A stretch of 45,432 nucleotides of DNA from positions 217,043 through 262,474 of the forward strand of contig NW_001865054.1 of assembly GCF_000002865.3 (NCBI RefSeq), read 5' to 3'. The translations under genes were made by a program, and so were the position numbers. Below, in pieces: positions 21,150 through 31,983 of the stretch. Each line of letters opens with the position of its first letter. The first letter of the stretch is position 1. The notes under the pieces were generated by a model. The model saw only the letters and a list, made by a program, of their open reading frames with translations. It was not told the DNA's origin and did not search any database. This stretch comes from Monosiga brevicollis MX1 (taxonomy: Eukaryota > Opisthokonta > Choanoflagellata > Craspedida > Salpingoecidae).

Positions 21150-24100
21150 ATGACAAGAGTCATGAACCGCAACGTGGTCGGCCGGCTGCCGGTGCTCGCG
21201 CTGCTCGTGTGGGCAAGTCTGGTGGCCCTGGCTCATGCAGCTGGTGATCCAGACGGTGAGTCAGTCGGGCCTGCAGCGCCATGCGCCTTACCACCCTCTT
21301 GATCTCGCGTGGCTGGATGAAGGTCCTCAATGCAATGCCACTTTGCAGGGCTGGGCAGCGGCCTCGGAGGTCAAACCCTGCATCTTGCGACTGGCGAACT
21401 GGTACGCTGGCGCAGGCATCGCCAATCTCTATGGGTGTAGCTGTTTTCATGCTGGCCATCTATGTGCACTGCCTTGTTCTTTACCGCTCATCTTGATGTA
21501 CCCGTACTTGAACACGACGGCGCCAGCCGCGTACAGGCCGACCGCCCGCCTCCGGCTTGGTGGACAACTACCTTGAGGTTGATGTCGTGGTGGCCGGTGG
21601 GGGCTCGTCCGGAGTCAGTGCCGCCATCGCTGCTGCCCGTTCCGGCGCAAGGACCGTGATCTTGCAAGGCCGCCCCGTTGTAAGTAGTGTAGTCGACGGC
21701 TCGCCCGAACCAGCTGGCATTTGCTGACCCAGGCATGACCATGCCGATCCTTCAGTTTGGCGGCAACGCAGGCTCGGAGATTAAACTTGCCATGGTTGGT
21801 GCCTGTGGCCCACGCTGGAAAGACTCCAACAACTACACGCTCGAATGCCGTGAAGGTGAGGATATGATCCACACTCTCATGTCGTATCATTTACCAGCGA
21901 CAAGTGTGGTGGGTGCAACGCATGGGTGCGTTGCACCTTGTTTCACATGCCACCTGGACCACCTAGGCGGCATTGTTGAAGAATATACGCTCGACAATGC
22001 CATCAACAACCCCAATCACGTGGCCGAGCTCTTCTCCCTCGAGCTCTACAACAAGATCCGCATGGAGCCCAATCTTCAGTCCGTCAAGCTGCCCGCTGCG
22101 CTGCAGTCCAGTATCACATATTCTCATCCCCTCCTGGGCCTGCTTTTTCGACCTCCACCTTGCCAGATACTTCTTAAACACGTGGCTTGTATCCGTCGTT
22201 AAGAATGGCACCCAAATTGTCACCGCCGTTGCCGAAGACCAGCAGTCGCAAAATCGCTACATCATCAACGCTCGGGTCTGAAGCTGTGCCCACCCCCTTC
22301 GTCCCTTGCTTTGTCAGTTGCACGATGCCAGAACTTTTGGTGCCCTAGAGCTTACATACCTCTTGCCCTTGACATCATGCAGCAATTCATTGACGCCAGC
22401 GGTGACGGGCGCCTGGGTGCGGAAGCCGGTGCAGAGTTCATTATGGGACGGGAGGGGCCCTCCGACTTTAATGAGAGCCTGGCTGAAGGTATGCTCATCT
22501 CGTGTCCGTCAATGCCAAACATCACCTCCACCTGCCCATCCATATGACTAAACTGTCATGAACGCCGACTCCTAGGTCCAGACAGTGAAACTGAAGGCTC
22601 TTCCCTGGCCTTTGTGGCCGTCGAAATGGACACGCCTCAAACCTATCGAGCCCCGCCCTGGGCTCGCAAATTCAACGCCACCGACTTCAAGTTTCGTGGC
22701 CTCTCTGACATGCAGGTCCGCTGGCCGCCATGATCAAAGCCCTTCAATATGCTTTTCCCGAGGTAGGGCTGCTCTTGATATCGCTGATCATCTTGTCATC
22801 CTCTAGTATGGCTATTGGTGGATTGAAATCTCCTGGCCTTACAATACGGTCACGGACAACGAGCCCATTCGCGATCGACTGTTTGAGAACCTGTTCGGCG
22901 TTTGGGATTACATCAAAAACTCGGGTCAAGTCTCGGGCTCGTCTCACTGGGCCCTTCAGTGGTTTGGCCAAGTTCCCTGCAAACGAGAGGGGCGTCGCTT
23001 TCGTGGCCTGTACGTCTCTTCCCAAAACGACATCATGCGCAATCCCAACGCCGACCCACCTCAAGTCCCAGACCTCTATTACGATCGTTCGTTCGTTCGC
23101 TTCATTCTGTCAGCTCCACAATGCCCGAGCGCCTTCCTGCTGCCTGTGCCCCTCCCATCTCACTTTTTTTGTGTGACGACAGGAGTTGCTTTCGCTGGTT
23201 GGAACTTTGACCTGCACAACCCCAAGGTGTGAAGAAGCGATGACCTCGTGCATCTCCCACCCTGGTTTCACAGCCAGTAACGACATGGTGGTCTGATTGC
23301 CGTGATCCCCGCATGATTACACATGGCAGGGCATGTTTGACACGGCCCACCCTCCCTATGTGGCGTACAAAAGCCCATACATGTTTTCGACCCCGCTTCG
23401 CTCTCTCATCAGCAAGGACGTGGACAACTTGTTTTTTGCCGGTCGCCTGGGCAGCTTCTCCCACGTCGTTTTTGGCTCGCAGCGCGTCATGAAGACCTGC
23501 TCAACTATGGGTCAAGCTGTTGGTAGGCCTTGGCCCATGCCTCCACACAGGTGTCTGGAATGACTTGTGACTGTCAAAATCGCCCACCACTCAATGTTTC
23601 TCATCCACCTTCTGGAACACCTTGGCGTGTGCATCAACAATGACAGGAACAGCAGCGGCTTTAGCTGCACGCCTGGGATGCAAGGCTTTGGATCTCCCAA
23701 GCAATCCTGAAGCGGTGCTGTGCAATCTTGACGATCTGTGCACCTTGCCAGTTATAGCTGCATAACGACCATGCTACCCGCATGATGCCAAGCGGCTTCT
23801 CATACTAGCCCGGGTGTGTATTGCTGACCCTAGCTCTGGAGCCTGCAACAACAGCTTATCCGAGACGATGCCTACTTAATTGGCGTATTAAACGAGGATC
23901 CACGAGACTATGCCCGAAATGCAAGCGTTCAAGCCTCGACAGAGCTGTTTGCGGGCGGCATTGACGGCCGGGCCCGCAACGTCCTCACAGGCCAGACGCG
24001 TGCCGTCGTGACACCCCTCCAAGCCCATACAGGGATGGGAGGTGTCCCCGTGGGTCAAGGCATCAACGGTACCAATCGCTGGATGAGTACCAAGCTCCCG

Positions 24101-25154
24101 GCTTGGATGACTCTCAGCCTCCCACAGCCAGCAAAAGTGCGCCAGGCTCAGCTCACCTTTGATACTGGTTCGTATACCTTCCCGACGTGAGCAATGGCGT
24201 GATTCCCAAGTCAGCTTGGATGCAGCTTGAATGCACTTACCACCCACAATGTCTCGACTAGGCATGCATCGACTGCTGACCTTTGCAGTGCGCGACTATC
24301 GCTTTGGTATTTGGAAGGCCCAGCCCGAGACTGTCCGGGACTACACCATTGAGGGCCTGGTGGAAGGTCAATGGCAGCTTTTGTGCAATATTACCGGCAA
24401 CTATCAGCGCCGTCGCGTGCATTCGCTGCCATGCTCACCCATCCATCCGGACCCCGGCACACCGAGTGGTGGTGGCAGCTCGCCGCTGCCTCCAGCCTCA
24501 GCTGCAGACGTTCGAGCTTCGACTTGCGACCCCTCTGCCCCCTCACAATTGTGGACGCTCAATGCGCATGGTCAGCTCCAAAACCTGCAAGGAGCCCAGC
24601 TTTGCCTCACCTTCAGCAACAGCTCGGCTGCCTATCAGGCACACGGCAATGCAATACAGGTGGCGCCATGTGCCACAGCACCGACGTGGCGCCTGGACCC
24701 CACACTAATCAACGGTACCACTGTGCGGCTCGAATCAAGCGTACCCTGTATCGACTATCAGGGAGAATGTCAGTGTGCCAAGTTTGTGGCGTCAAACCAC
24801 GAGGTTCAAGAGGGCGCTGGTGTAGAGCTGTGGAGCTGTACTGACATGGGCTCGGAGGGCACGTGGACCTTTCTACAAAAGTCCAGCAAAAACAACGCCT
24901 TCATGATCGCGACAGGTGGCTATTGCTTGGACCACCAAACGCCGTTTGCCAGCTCGGCCTATGCGGCTCACCGCAATCAAGCGCAAACCGCAGCAGATGC
25001 CCTGGGTCTTCAAAACAGCGCCACGGCCTATTCAGACATACGCATCAACGTGACGGCCACCAACGGCATTGACCGTGCCCACATCCTCGAAGTGCGCCTT
25101 TATGACGAGGAGGGACAAAAGCCTTTTCCTCGCTATGGCGGGACGTCATTCTAA
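21150..25154 (+). CDS. Secreted FAD-dependent oxidoreductase with an inserted ricin-B-like lectin module
   Basis: Flavoenzyme of the 'FAD-dependent oxidoreductase' (FAD_oxidored) type common in Planctomycetes and Bacteroidetes. A signal peptide (LPVLALLVWASLVALAHA) ends exon 1 (21150-21255). Further exons: 21537-21679, 21757-21855, 21967-about 22076, about 22169-22275, 22383-22488, 22576-22715, 22807-23096, 23183-23226, 23330-23522, 23647-23714, 23834-24167 and 24262-25154. Phases are consistent. Key motifs: VDVVVAGGGSSGVSAAIAAA (FAD loop), GGNAGSEIK, FIDASGDGRLGAEAG, YWWIEISWPYNT, DNLFFAGRLGSFSHVVFGS and MGQAVGTAAALAA. The C-terminus begins as a discoidin-like domain (VRDYTIEGLVEGQW, NITGNYQRRRVHSL) and ends as one (RINVTATNGIDRAHILEVRL). 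Between them, inside the last exon, sits about 190 residues with ricin-B features (QLWTLNAHGQLQN, LCLTF, WRLDP, CIDYQGEC, VELWSCTD, GTWTF, YCLDHQ). The substrate is unknown; extracellular glycan-related oxidation is a guess. Confidence 0.85.
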
Positions 25155-25965
25155 CACGAGCCCACATGGTCTACCTTGGGGAGGACGATAGACATATTCT
25201 TCAAAGGGCATATGAGCTACGTTGCGCGTGTGGCTGTAACAATGCGAGCGCACGTCACCATACTGGAGAAAACAATCAATTTGGAAGAGCACGAACCGGA
25301 ACCGGATTGTCGTGTGGGTGGTGTGGCTGTGATTTGCAAGTTGACACGTTGACAGGCCTTGATTTGCTCGAGTCCCGCCCCGCCCCGGCAGCTGTAAATT
25401 ACCAATCAAAACACGTCTGCTGTCTGCGATCTTGGCACGTTTCCAGACCACAATAAACACATGGCCGGTCCTTCCCATCCCCCTTGAACCCGGCTGCTCA
25501 GCCATGTCCCCCTACATCGCATCGGCACGTCGACCCATGGCGCGACAAATTCTGCTTTTCCCGCCCAACAGCCGTCGTCATAGGTACATTCAAACTGTAC
25601 TTGTTGTCATACTTTATGGGAAAACCCTGCTCGCTGTCCTTGGCTCTCTCTCTCAAACTTCCTCTCTCTCTCTCTCTCTCTGTCAAACTTTCTCTCTAAT
25701 GTGTGTCATTCACTGTTTTGGGGGTTTTGTTGGGGGTGGGGGAGAAAGACATGAGCAGACTGGGACGGTCTGAACGGACGTTGGTGTCAGCTCGGAGAGG
25801 CAGCAGGCGCAGAGACGTGCAGAAGAGTACATGTAGGGTTGCCTTGGACCTGGATTGCTGAGCTGAGCGCTGTCTGGCTGTGGCACGCTGGCACACAAAG
25901 AAACACGTTGGTCAGAACCATTCAGGTTTAGCCCCGCCGTGGAAGCACGACCCCACAACGAGAGC
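25155..25965. other. Intergenic, microsatellite-bearing; promoter of INPP5A on right side
   Basis: About 810 bases between two plus-strand genes. It contains a CT microsatellite (about 25659-25696) and a T/G-rich stretch (about 25715-25745). Short open frames lack domains or splice links. The promoter of the INPP5A gene should lie toward the right end. Confidence 0.4.
25659..25696. repeat. (CT)n microsatellite
   Basis: Interrupted CT dinucleotide run upstream of the INPP5A gene. Confidence 0.9.
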
Positions 25966-27639
25966 ATGGCAGCAGCTCCTTCCCGTGCGCTCCTGATCTC
26001 AGCCAACGTGGGCACCCTCTTCGAGGAGTATCAGGCACTGGCTGAGACATGGCTCTCCGCCATCGCAAAGGTGAGCCAAAAACGATCCAATCTCGCCCAT
26101 ACGCCCGATCCCAACGCTCATATGCGTCCCTTTGGTGCATGCCAGGCCATTGAGGCAGCCAATCCAGGTTTTGTGGCCCTCCATATGCAGGAGCTGGGTG
26201 GGAAAGCATACCAAGATGGAATTGCCAACGTTGATAACTTTGCCCAGTCCGTGACAGCGTTCACTTCCCACTTGACAGCTTTCTTCCTCTCGCTCTCTCT
26301 CTACCCCTGGTCTCTTAACTCACCGGTTGCTGCCGCAGGGTCTTGCTCGAACACTTGCCGCCGGGCATGTTTGACCGAAGCCTTGCCATTCTGGACGATA
26401 GCGGCCAGTCTCCCTCCTTCACGGTATTAAATGTGCAAGCCCGGGATGAAACACGCATTGCAACAGACGGATTGATTGTCTTGGGTTCCCAGCTGACACT
26501 TTTGCCTTGCCCGCGTTTCTAACGCTTAGGCACTTGGATCAATCTATCTAATTGCACCGACAATTTCCGCAACTATTTTTGACCACGACTCGAACACTTA
26601 TGAGCCGGTTGAGGGCCATGTCGTTCATCTTTCCAGCACGGCTGCTTCCAAGACGAGCCAATTCCGACGCAGCCGCTTTGCAGACAATGCCTACCCAATT
26701 GTGAGCCCTGCCCGTCCTTTTCCTCCTGACATCGAGTCTTTCCACCCTTGCTCTTCGCATGTGCCCAATCAGGGACGAAAAAATGCACTCATCAATATTC
26801 CTTTTCTCAAACGTAGCCATGGACACGAAAGGGCTTTTCCATCACGCGCTGGCGCTTGAATGAGCAACCCACGGCCTTCATCAACAGCCACCTTTTTCAT
26901 GATGCAAGCAATATGACAGCCCTCAAGACTTCGCCGTCGCAGTATGCTTTGTGTCGTCAGCAGGCGCTGCAATACACCGTCGATGCGATCACACAACCAG
27001 ATGAAGACACCTTCCTGTTTGGTGATCTTAATTTTCGACTTGCCCTCAAGGACGCCCTGCCGGTAAGCGCCTCTGCCTTTGGCTCAACCTTTCCCCAGCC
27101 GCCTTGCACCACTTGAAGTTGCCGTCTTGGGCGTTTGCCTGACACGCGGTGATGTCTTCCCTTGCTTCCACCCCCCCCCCCCCATCGTGCTTTTGACTGA
27201 GCCGCAGGTCTTGGCACAACGGTTGAAGTGCGTCGAGAAGAAGGTGGATGTCGCTGACGGTGGCGAGAAATCAGTCGTGCTGCGCGATGCCAATGGCGAC
27301 GATTGCCTCTGTGTGACTGCCAAGTCCTTCCTTCTCAAAGACAAAGAGCGCATTTTTTATGAAGAGAGAGGCGAGTCCATGCGCCCATTTGATGTTGAGG
27401 GCACCATGCTGCCCTCGGGCTACACAGAATGCCCCATCACATTCCCTCCAACCTACCCATACCAAGAGGACTTGGCCCGACCCTGTGAGTTCCTGGAGAA
27501 GCGCTGTCCCGCTTGGTGTGATCGAATCATCATGTCCAGTGAAGCAGAGACCCGGGCCATTTCGGCCTCCTATGGCGTAATAGGCCTGGATGTATGCATG
27601 GGGGATCACAAGCCCGTTATGCTTACCATTCAGCTATAA
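25966..27639 (+). CDS. INPP5A: Type I inositol polyphosphate 5-phosphatase
   Basis: Removes the 5-phosphate from inositol 1,4,5-trisphosphate and the 1,3,4,5-tetrakisphosphate, ending calcium-release signals. The ATG at 25966 starts MAAAPSRALLISANVGTLFE. Exons: 25966-26070, 26146-about 26251, about 26339-26428, about 26530-26700, about 26818-27062 and 27208-27639. Blocks in family order: ANPGFVALHMQELGGKAYQD, FT|ALGSIYLIAPTIS, PWTRKGFSITRWRLN, INSHLFHDASNMTALKTSPS, FLFGDLNFRLALKDAL, FPPTYPYQED, CPAWCDRIIMSS and VCMGDHKPVML. The GDxN, PAWCDRI and GDHKPV signatures are intact, so it should be catalytically active. HLFHDASN and CMGDHKPV are specific to the type I (INPP5A) branch. The protein ends in TIQL, so it lacks the C-terminal CAAX prenylation box known from the mammalian enzyme and may not be membrane-tethered that way. 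Confidence 0.93.
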
Positions 27640-28288
27640 AGCAGGACCCTCAAGTCTGATTTCAATTACCTTTCGAGTCTATCCAACGGCCGTCAACGCG
27701 TCTGTGATTGGTTTGAGCGGCGTCATTTCAGTTTCCATGCTGCTGTAAGCAGTCTTTGCTATGATCAAGTCGTGCTCAGAACTAGAAAGCTTGGCGACTA
27801 GAGCCATGCATGTTGTTTCCAAAGTGAGCTCAAACTTGGGCCATGAGTCGGCCCGCCAGTGGCCCAGAATTGAAAACAATGTCATGGGTGTTTTTGTTTT
27901 CGGTTACACACGCATTTGATGGGAAAACGACTCATGTGTGGACATCAATTTGGTGGTAACCATCGGGCGACGCAGGGGACACTATTCAACTTTCTCGACA
28001 TCATTGAGGACGACAGACGCATAACTTTGAGATTTTTCAAAGCTGACGGACTTGTGCCGGACAACTTGGCCAAGTCAGACTCATCTAAAGAAGAGACCAC
28101 GGATAACATGCAAAAGAGAAGAACACAAAGAAGAGAGGGGCACACTGCGCGCGTGTGCGGGGCTTGCGGGAACATTGATGCGAGAGCACCAGCCCTACAA
28201 TGTGCACTTCATTGACTCAGATGGGCGATGACAGCACGCAAAGCCCCGCCCAAGTCATTACGGTCCAAAAAAGGGCGATATTGCTGCT
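27640..28288. other. Convergent 3' region, no gene seen
   Basis: This lies between the stop of INPP5A (plus) and the stop of the coiled-coil gene (minus). A minus-strand open frame at 27679-27885 has no domain and no clear splice link. If the coiled-coil gene has another terminal exon, an alternative frame runs from about 28277 to 28209. Confidence 0.4.
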
Positions 28289-30301
28289 TTATGGTGCTGT
28301 CTGAGCCGTTAAGCTGAGAGGGGAGAGAAGAAGAGCGATGAGTCTCGGGTCCTGCAAGGAACGGACAATGAGAGATCACCACTTGCTGAGCAGCATGTCT
28401 TACCAAAATTTGCTGCACTTGGCCCCCTTGGCGAATCAAAGCCACGTGGTGGCGCTGGGTGCCCACGGTGATGCGCAGGTCCAAGCACTGCTCATCCTCC
28501 CGCTGCCAAGCCCAGTCCATCATGGGAAAGCGTCAGTGGGTGAAAGCGCGCGATAAAAGGCATGGAACAAGCTTGGGCCTGACGATCAAAGGGCGTGAAA
28601 TTTGCACGACCAACACACCTCGATTTCAATGCCACTGAGGACTTGCTGTAACGCAAGCTGCGCACTTTGCTCGGCGATGGCTTCGCGGACGGCTTGCCGG
28701 TCGTCATTCTGCTCGCTGGCCATTTCAGCTACGATGATGGAAAGGAGGAGGCCCCACATGGATGTGTTGTGTTATCCCCAAATTGAAAAGTAAGTGCTTG
28801 GCATCCAACCGTGCCACTGTTCAGCACCATAGGCGGCATTAACGAACCTTGCAATTGCTCGCATTCGCTGTGCAAGTTTGCCAGCCGGTTTTCTGTGGCA
28901 CTCGTAGTTTCTTTGAGCTGCGCATGTCGTTGTTCAAGCTGGACCAATTCCTGCTCATGGGCCATGACCTCATCCTCAAGCATGGCCAGCTCAGCCTGGC
29001 ATCGATCATTCAACACAGGGTGTTGTACCATGAGACAATAGACCGGTCTGAGAGATGCCAACACTCTTTGGGAACAGACAAATGGATGGGCTTCATGAAG
29101 TCCTCAGTCTCTTCTGATGACGTTAAATTTGGAAAAAAAAAGCCTACCTCCAGGTCTGTTGTTGCGTCGACACCCTGCAGCTGAGCTGTCTGTGCTGCAT
29201 GCTGCTCATACACTTCTTGATACTTGGTATTCTCGGCGCTCACCATTCGTAGCAGCTCTGTGCACTCCCGCGCCAGAGTCTACGGGCGCAAACCAGCCGA
29301 ACAAGTTTGTCATATTGGTAGAAACACCCGGCAGGACCTCAAGCGGAGCAAGAAATTTTTTTTAAGAAAAATACCAAGCACTTGTACCTACACCAATGGT
29401 TTGTCGATTCTCAATGCTAGACTCGGCAATTTGTGCAATCCTGTCATGTTGTTTCTGGGCCTCCTCCTGAATGGCCTTGAGCTGCGCGCGAGCCGAAGCC
29501 ATGGCAGCATCTGCAAGCAGCAGTCGACATACACAGAGAAGTCAGGCTGACTCGAACATATTCAAGACGCAGACGGCTTGTGCTGAAAGCAAGGCCGCAC
29601 CCGTTACTGCCGCTGCGGGCTCTTCCGCTGCCTCAGGATCCCATTGTGCCACCTAACCGTTGAAGCAGGCAGGGTAAGTCCGCCAAAAACTTTCAAGAGA
29701 ACAACAAGCTTTGCGCACAACAAAAAAAAAAAGAAAAAAAGAACACCGATTCAAAGGCAAGGACACTTTATGTGTGGACAACACAACATGACATGACGAG
29801 CCTCGAGTGTGACAGCATGTTGATCAGAACTCGGTCGCTTGGGCCTGCCAGCGCAACAATGAACCCTTGTACGATACTCACACGCTGGATAAACTCAAGC
29901 TGACTAGCCACTTGCACGTAATTGAATTCGAGTTTCTCAAATTGTTTCTACTCAGCACCGCACAGATTCAATCAGATGTTACTGATGCACACGAGGCGGC
30001 TGTTTGCACACTGCTTCTTTTTTCCAAACCCAATCGCTGAGACACGGTGCCGACGCAAAGACACTCTCACCTTGGCAGCCTCAAGTTCAAGACCGAGATC
30101 GTTTTGAATGCCATCACTAGGTAGCCGATCCAGGTTCCATTGCTGTGCTGACACGTTCTTTTTTTCCACCACCCTGAGGAAGTGATATGGCTGAGTGACA
30201 CGAATCTCAAGTCTGAACGGCTCGAACGAGCAAGCAAGCACCCATTAAGCTTACTCTTGGAAGTTGGCAATTTGCCGCTCTGACAAGGGGTGCATTGCCA
30301 T
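28289..30301 (-). CDS. Coiled-coil protein, unrecognised (possible kinetochore/RWD type)
   Basis: Not recognised by name. A multi-exon chain keeps phase: MAMHPLSERQIANFQE (start 30301, donor after 30255), then VVEKKNVSAQQWNLDRL with GLELEAAK, QFEKLEFNYVQVASQLEF (about 29888-29945), VAQWDPEAAEEPAAAV, DAAMASARAQLKAIQEEAQK (about 29400-29510), TLARECTELLRMVSAENTKY (about 29148-29276), AELAMLEDEVMAHEQELVQL (about 28855-29002), then AEMASEQNDDRQAVREAIAE leading to LSGIEIE (about 28620-28735), and REDEQCLDLRITVGTQRHHV. Most of the protein is heptad-rich coiled coil; the last part looks like beta strands (DLRITV, HHVALI), as in the small RWD domains of kinetochore coiled-coil proteins such as Spc24/Spc25. 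That resemblance is weak. The stop is at 28289-28291 in the frame I favour. The gene shares a 272-base divergent promoter with CSN8. Confidence 0.6.
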
Positions 30302-30573
30302 GGTGCCCGGGTCAACTTGAACCCGAGTATAATCTGGCCCGTCCTCTTGCACCCTGTTGGCTGTGATCTTTCAAGGGTCTCGGAGACAATCACTGCTTCG
30401 TGCAAGCTTCGGACCCCCCGAAAAAAAAAATGGCGAGTCGAGAAAATATGATGACAAATTCAAAATTTGGCGGGTTATTGGTCCATTTTTCACTGCTTTC
30501 GCGGTTTTTTTCCGCTCATCGAGTTGACGCCGTAAAATCGTCGTGTCGTGAAAGGGGATCGTGGTCAGCCGAC
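30302..30573. promoter_or_regulatory. Bidirectional promoter, coiled-coil gene / CSN8
   Basis: Only 272 bases separate the opposed ATGs. The middle contains CCCCCCGAAAAAAAAAATGG (about 30414-30433), an AT-rich patch and T-rich sequence with TTTCGCGG (about 30498). The CCGAAAAAA element recurs at about 34123 and 41646. Confidence 0.6.
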
Positions 30574-31660
30574 ATGGCTGTTCCAGTGGAGGAAGACACC
30601 ATCAAGGCATTCTTGGCCGAAGGCAACCACGACGCCTTGTGTGCACATTTGCAGCTTGCAGCTTTACAGGTTGATTCGCAATCGTTCCGGCCCCAAGTTT
30701 GGTCATGTGTTGTCGGAACACTCACCTCCAGATGTTGACGTAGACGCCTGCACCGCTAGTATCAGCGCTGAGCATTGCTGCGTTTCTCCTCAAGCATGAC
30801 TTGTAAGAATTCGCATAGGAGTGACATTGTCTTGTCGCTGATCCTACCCCCGTAGGCTCAGGCGGGCACGGTTCGGGTACAAGAATCAACATCTCACTGG
30901 ACCTGTGTGCAGGAATAGTGCTCGATTTGCGTGGAAGCGAGCACAGACGCGTTTTCCCGACCACATCGAGGAGGCCAGTGCAGTGTGGGAGTTAGGCCGA
31001 GCCATGTGGCAGCAAAACCCCATAGCCCACATGGTCACCGCAGGGACCTGGTCCCCAGTGCTTCACCTGGTTGTGAATGAACTAGCAGGTAGGTATTCAA
31101 GCATATCTTCCACCCAACGGACTATCTTGGCGCTTACCCCTGTGTCTGCTATTTTCCTGCTCTGGAATTCCGGTTGATGCATGCTCTGACACCTGGTTGC
31201 TGATGCCTCGAATAGTCACATATCTTCGCCACACACTGGAACGGGTTGAACAGGCGTACAGCAGTATTACACTCGAACGGCTCTGCGAATTCACGGGCAC
31301 TTCTGCAGCAGAGCTGCAGATGGGTATGCGGCTGCTTCTACCTCTTGCCCGCAGTGCTGATTGAATAGCGATGGCAATGGCAGTTTCTCACCTCCGTCGG
31401 CCCATAGAGCTTGAAGGCCGTCGTGGCTGGTCCTTTGATGAGAAGCTGCAAGCCTACCACATTGTCACACCCCCGACAGGTGTGCTTCTCGCCCATATTC
31501 TCCCGCCTTGCTGCATTCCAAGTTCAAAGGGCCACGTGTTAGCGTGGCCTCGTACCTCATTGAAGTGGATGCCTTTGGTACTTGGTCACAGAACAACGGG
31601 TTTCCGGCCATGCCCAAAGCATTGCCAACTTGGGCAGTGTTGTGAGCACGCTTGACCTGG
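30574..31660 (+). CDS. COPS8: COP9 signalosome subunit 8
   Basis: Smallest PCI-type subunit of the COP9 signalosome, which removes NEDD8 from cullins. Exons with consistent phase: 30574-30669 (MAVPVEEDTIKAFLAEGNHD), 30744-30802 (TPAPLVSALSIAAFLLKHD), 30913-31088 (NSARFAWKRAQTRF; AVWELGRAMWQQNPI), 31216-31323 (TYLRHTLERVEQAYSSITL; LCEFTGTSAAELQM) and 31408-31479 (GWSFDEKLQAYHIVTPP). The 'N-AR-WKR' and 'W-lG--mWQ' spacing, then a helical PCI half and a winged-helix half, match CSN8/PSMD8/eIF3k and CSN8 best. The terminal exon after 31479 could not be fixed. A frame ending ANLGSVVSTLDLARA at about 31669 resembles the family's C-terminal helix, but I could not find its acceptor. The end coordinate is therefore approximate. 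Confidence 0.85.
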
Positions 31661-31983
31661 CGCGTGCGTAGCTATGCTGACTCTTCTACTGCAATGCTCC
31701 TCGCTGAGGCTTGGCCCTTGGTTGGGTCTAGTCTGCAAGACAGCGCTCTGTAGCCTTTGCATGTCTCGTGTGCTCTCGCCCCCCTGTTTTCTAAGCAAAA
31801 ATATTGATGATTGTCTAGCCCGTGGGGTTGCCAGGGTTGTGGGTTATGTTTATCCTTGGCTGATTTGAAATCAAACAATTACGTCGGCTCATTTCGCTCT
31901 TCTAAATTCGGGAAAGGAAGGTGGGGTCATGTAATACAGAGGAATACATAAGACAGCGCATACCGAGGGTGGCATAGTTGTGA

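Noticed and set aside
22716-22806. Apparent frameshift in the secreted oxidoreductase (an in-frame stop after RGLSDMQ, with a second frame continuing to AFPE)
   Set aside because: A normal 91-base intron, GTCCGC...CCTCTAG, joins DMQ to YGYWWIEI in phase, so neither a frameshift nor a 20-base micro-intron is needed.
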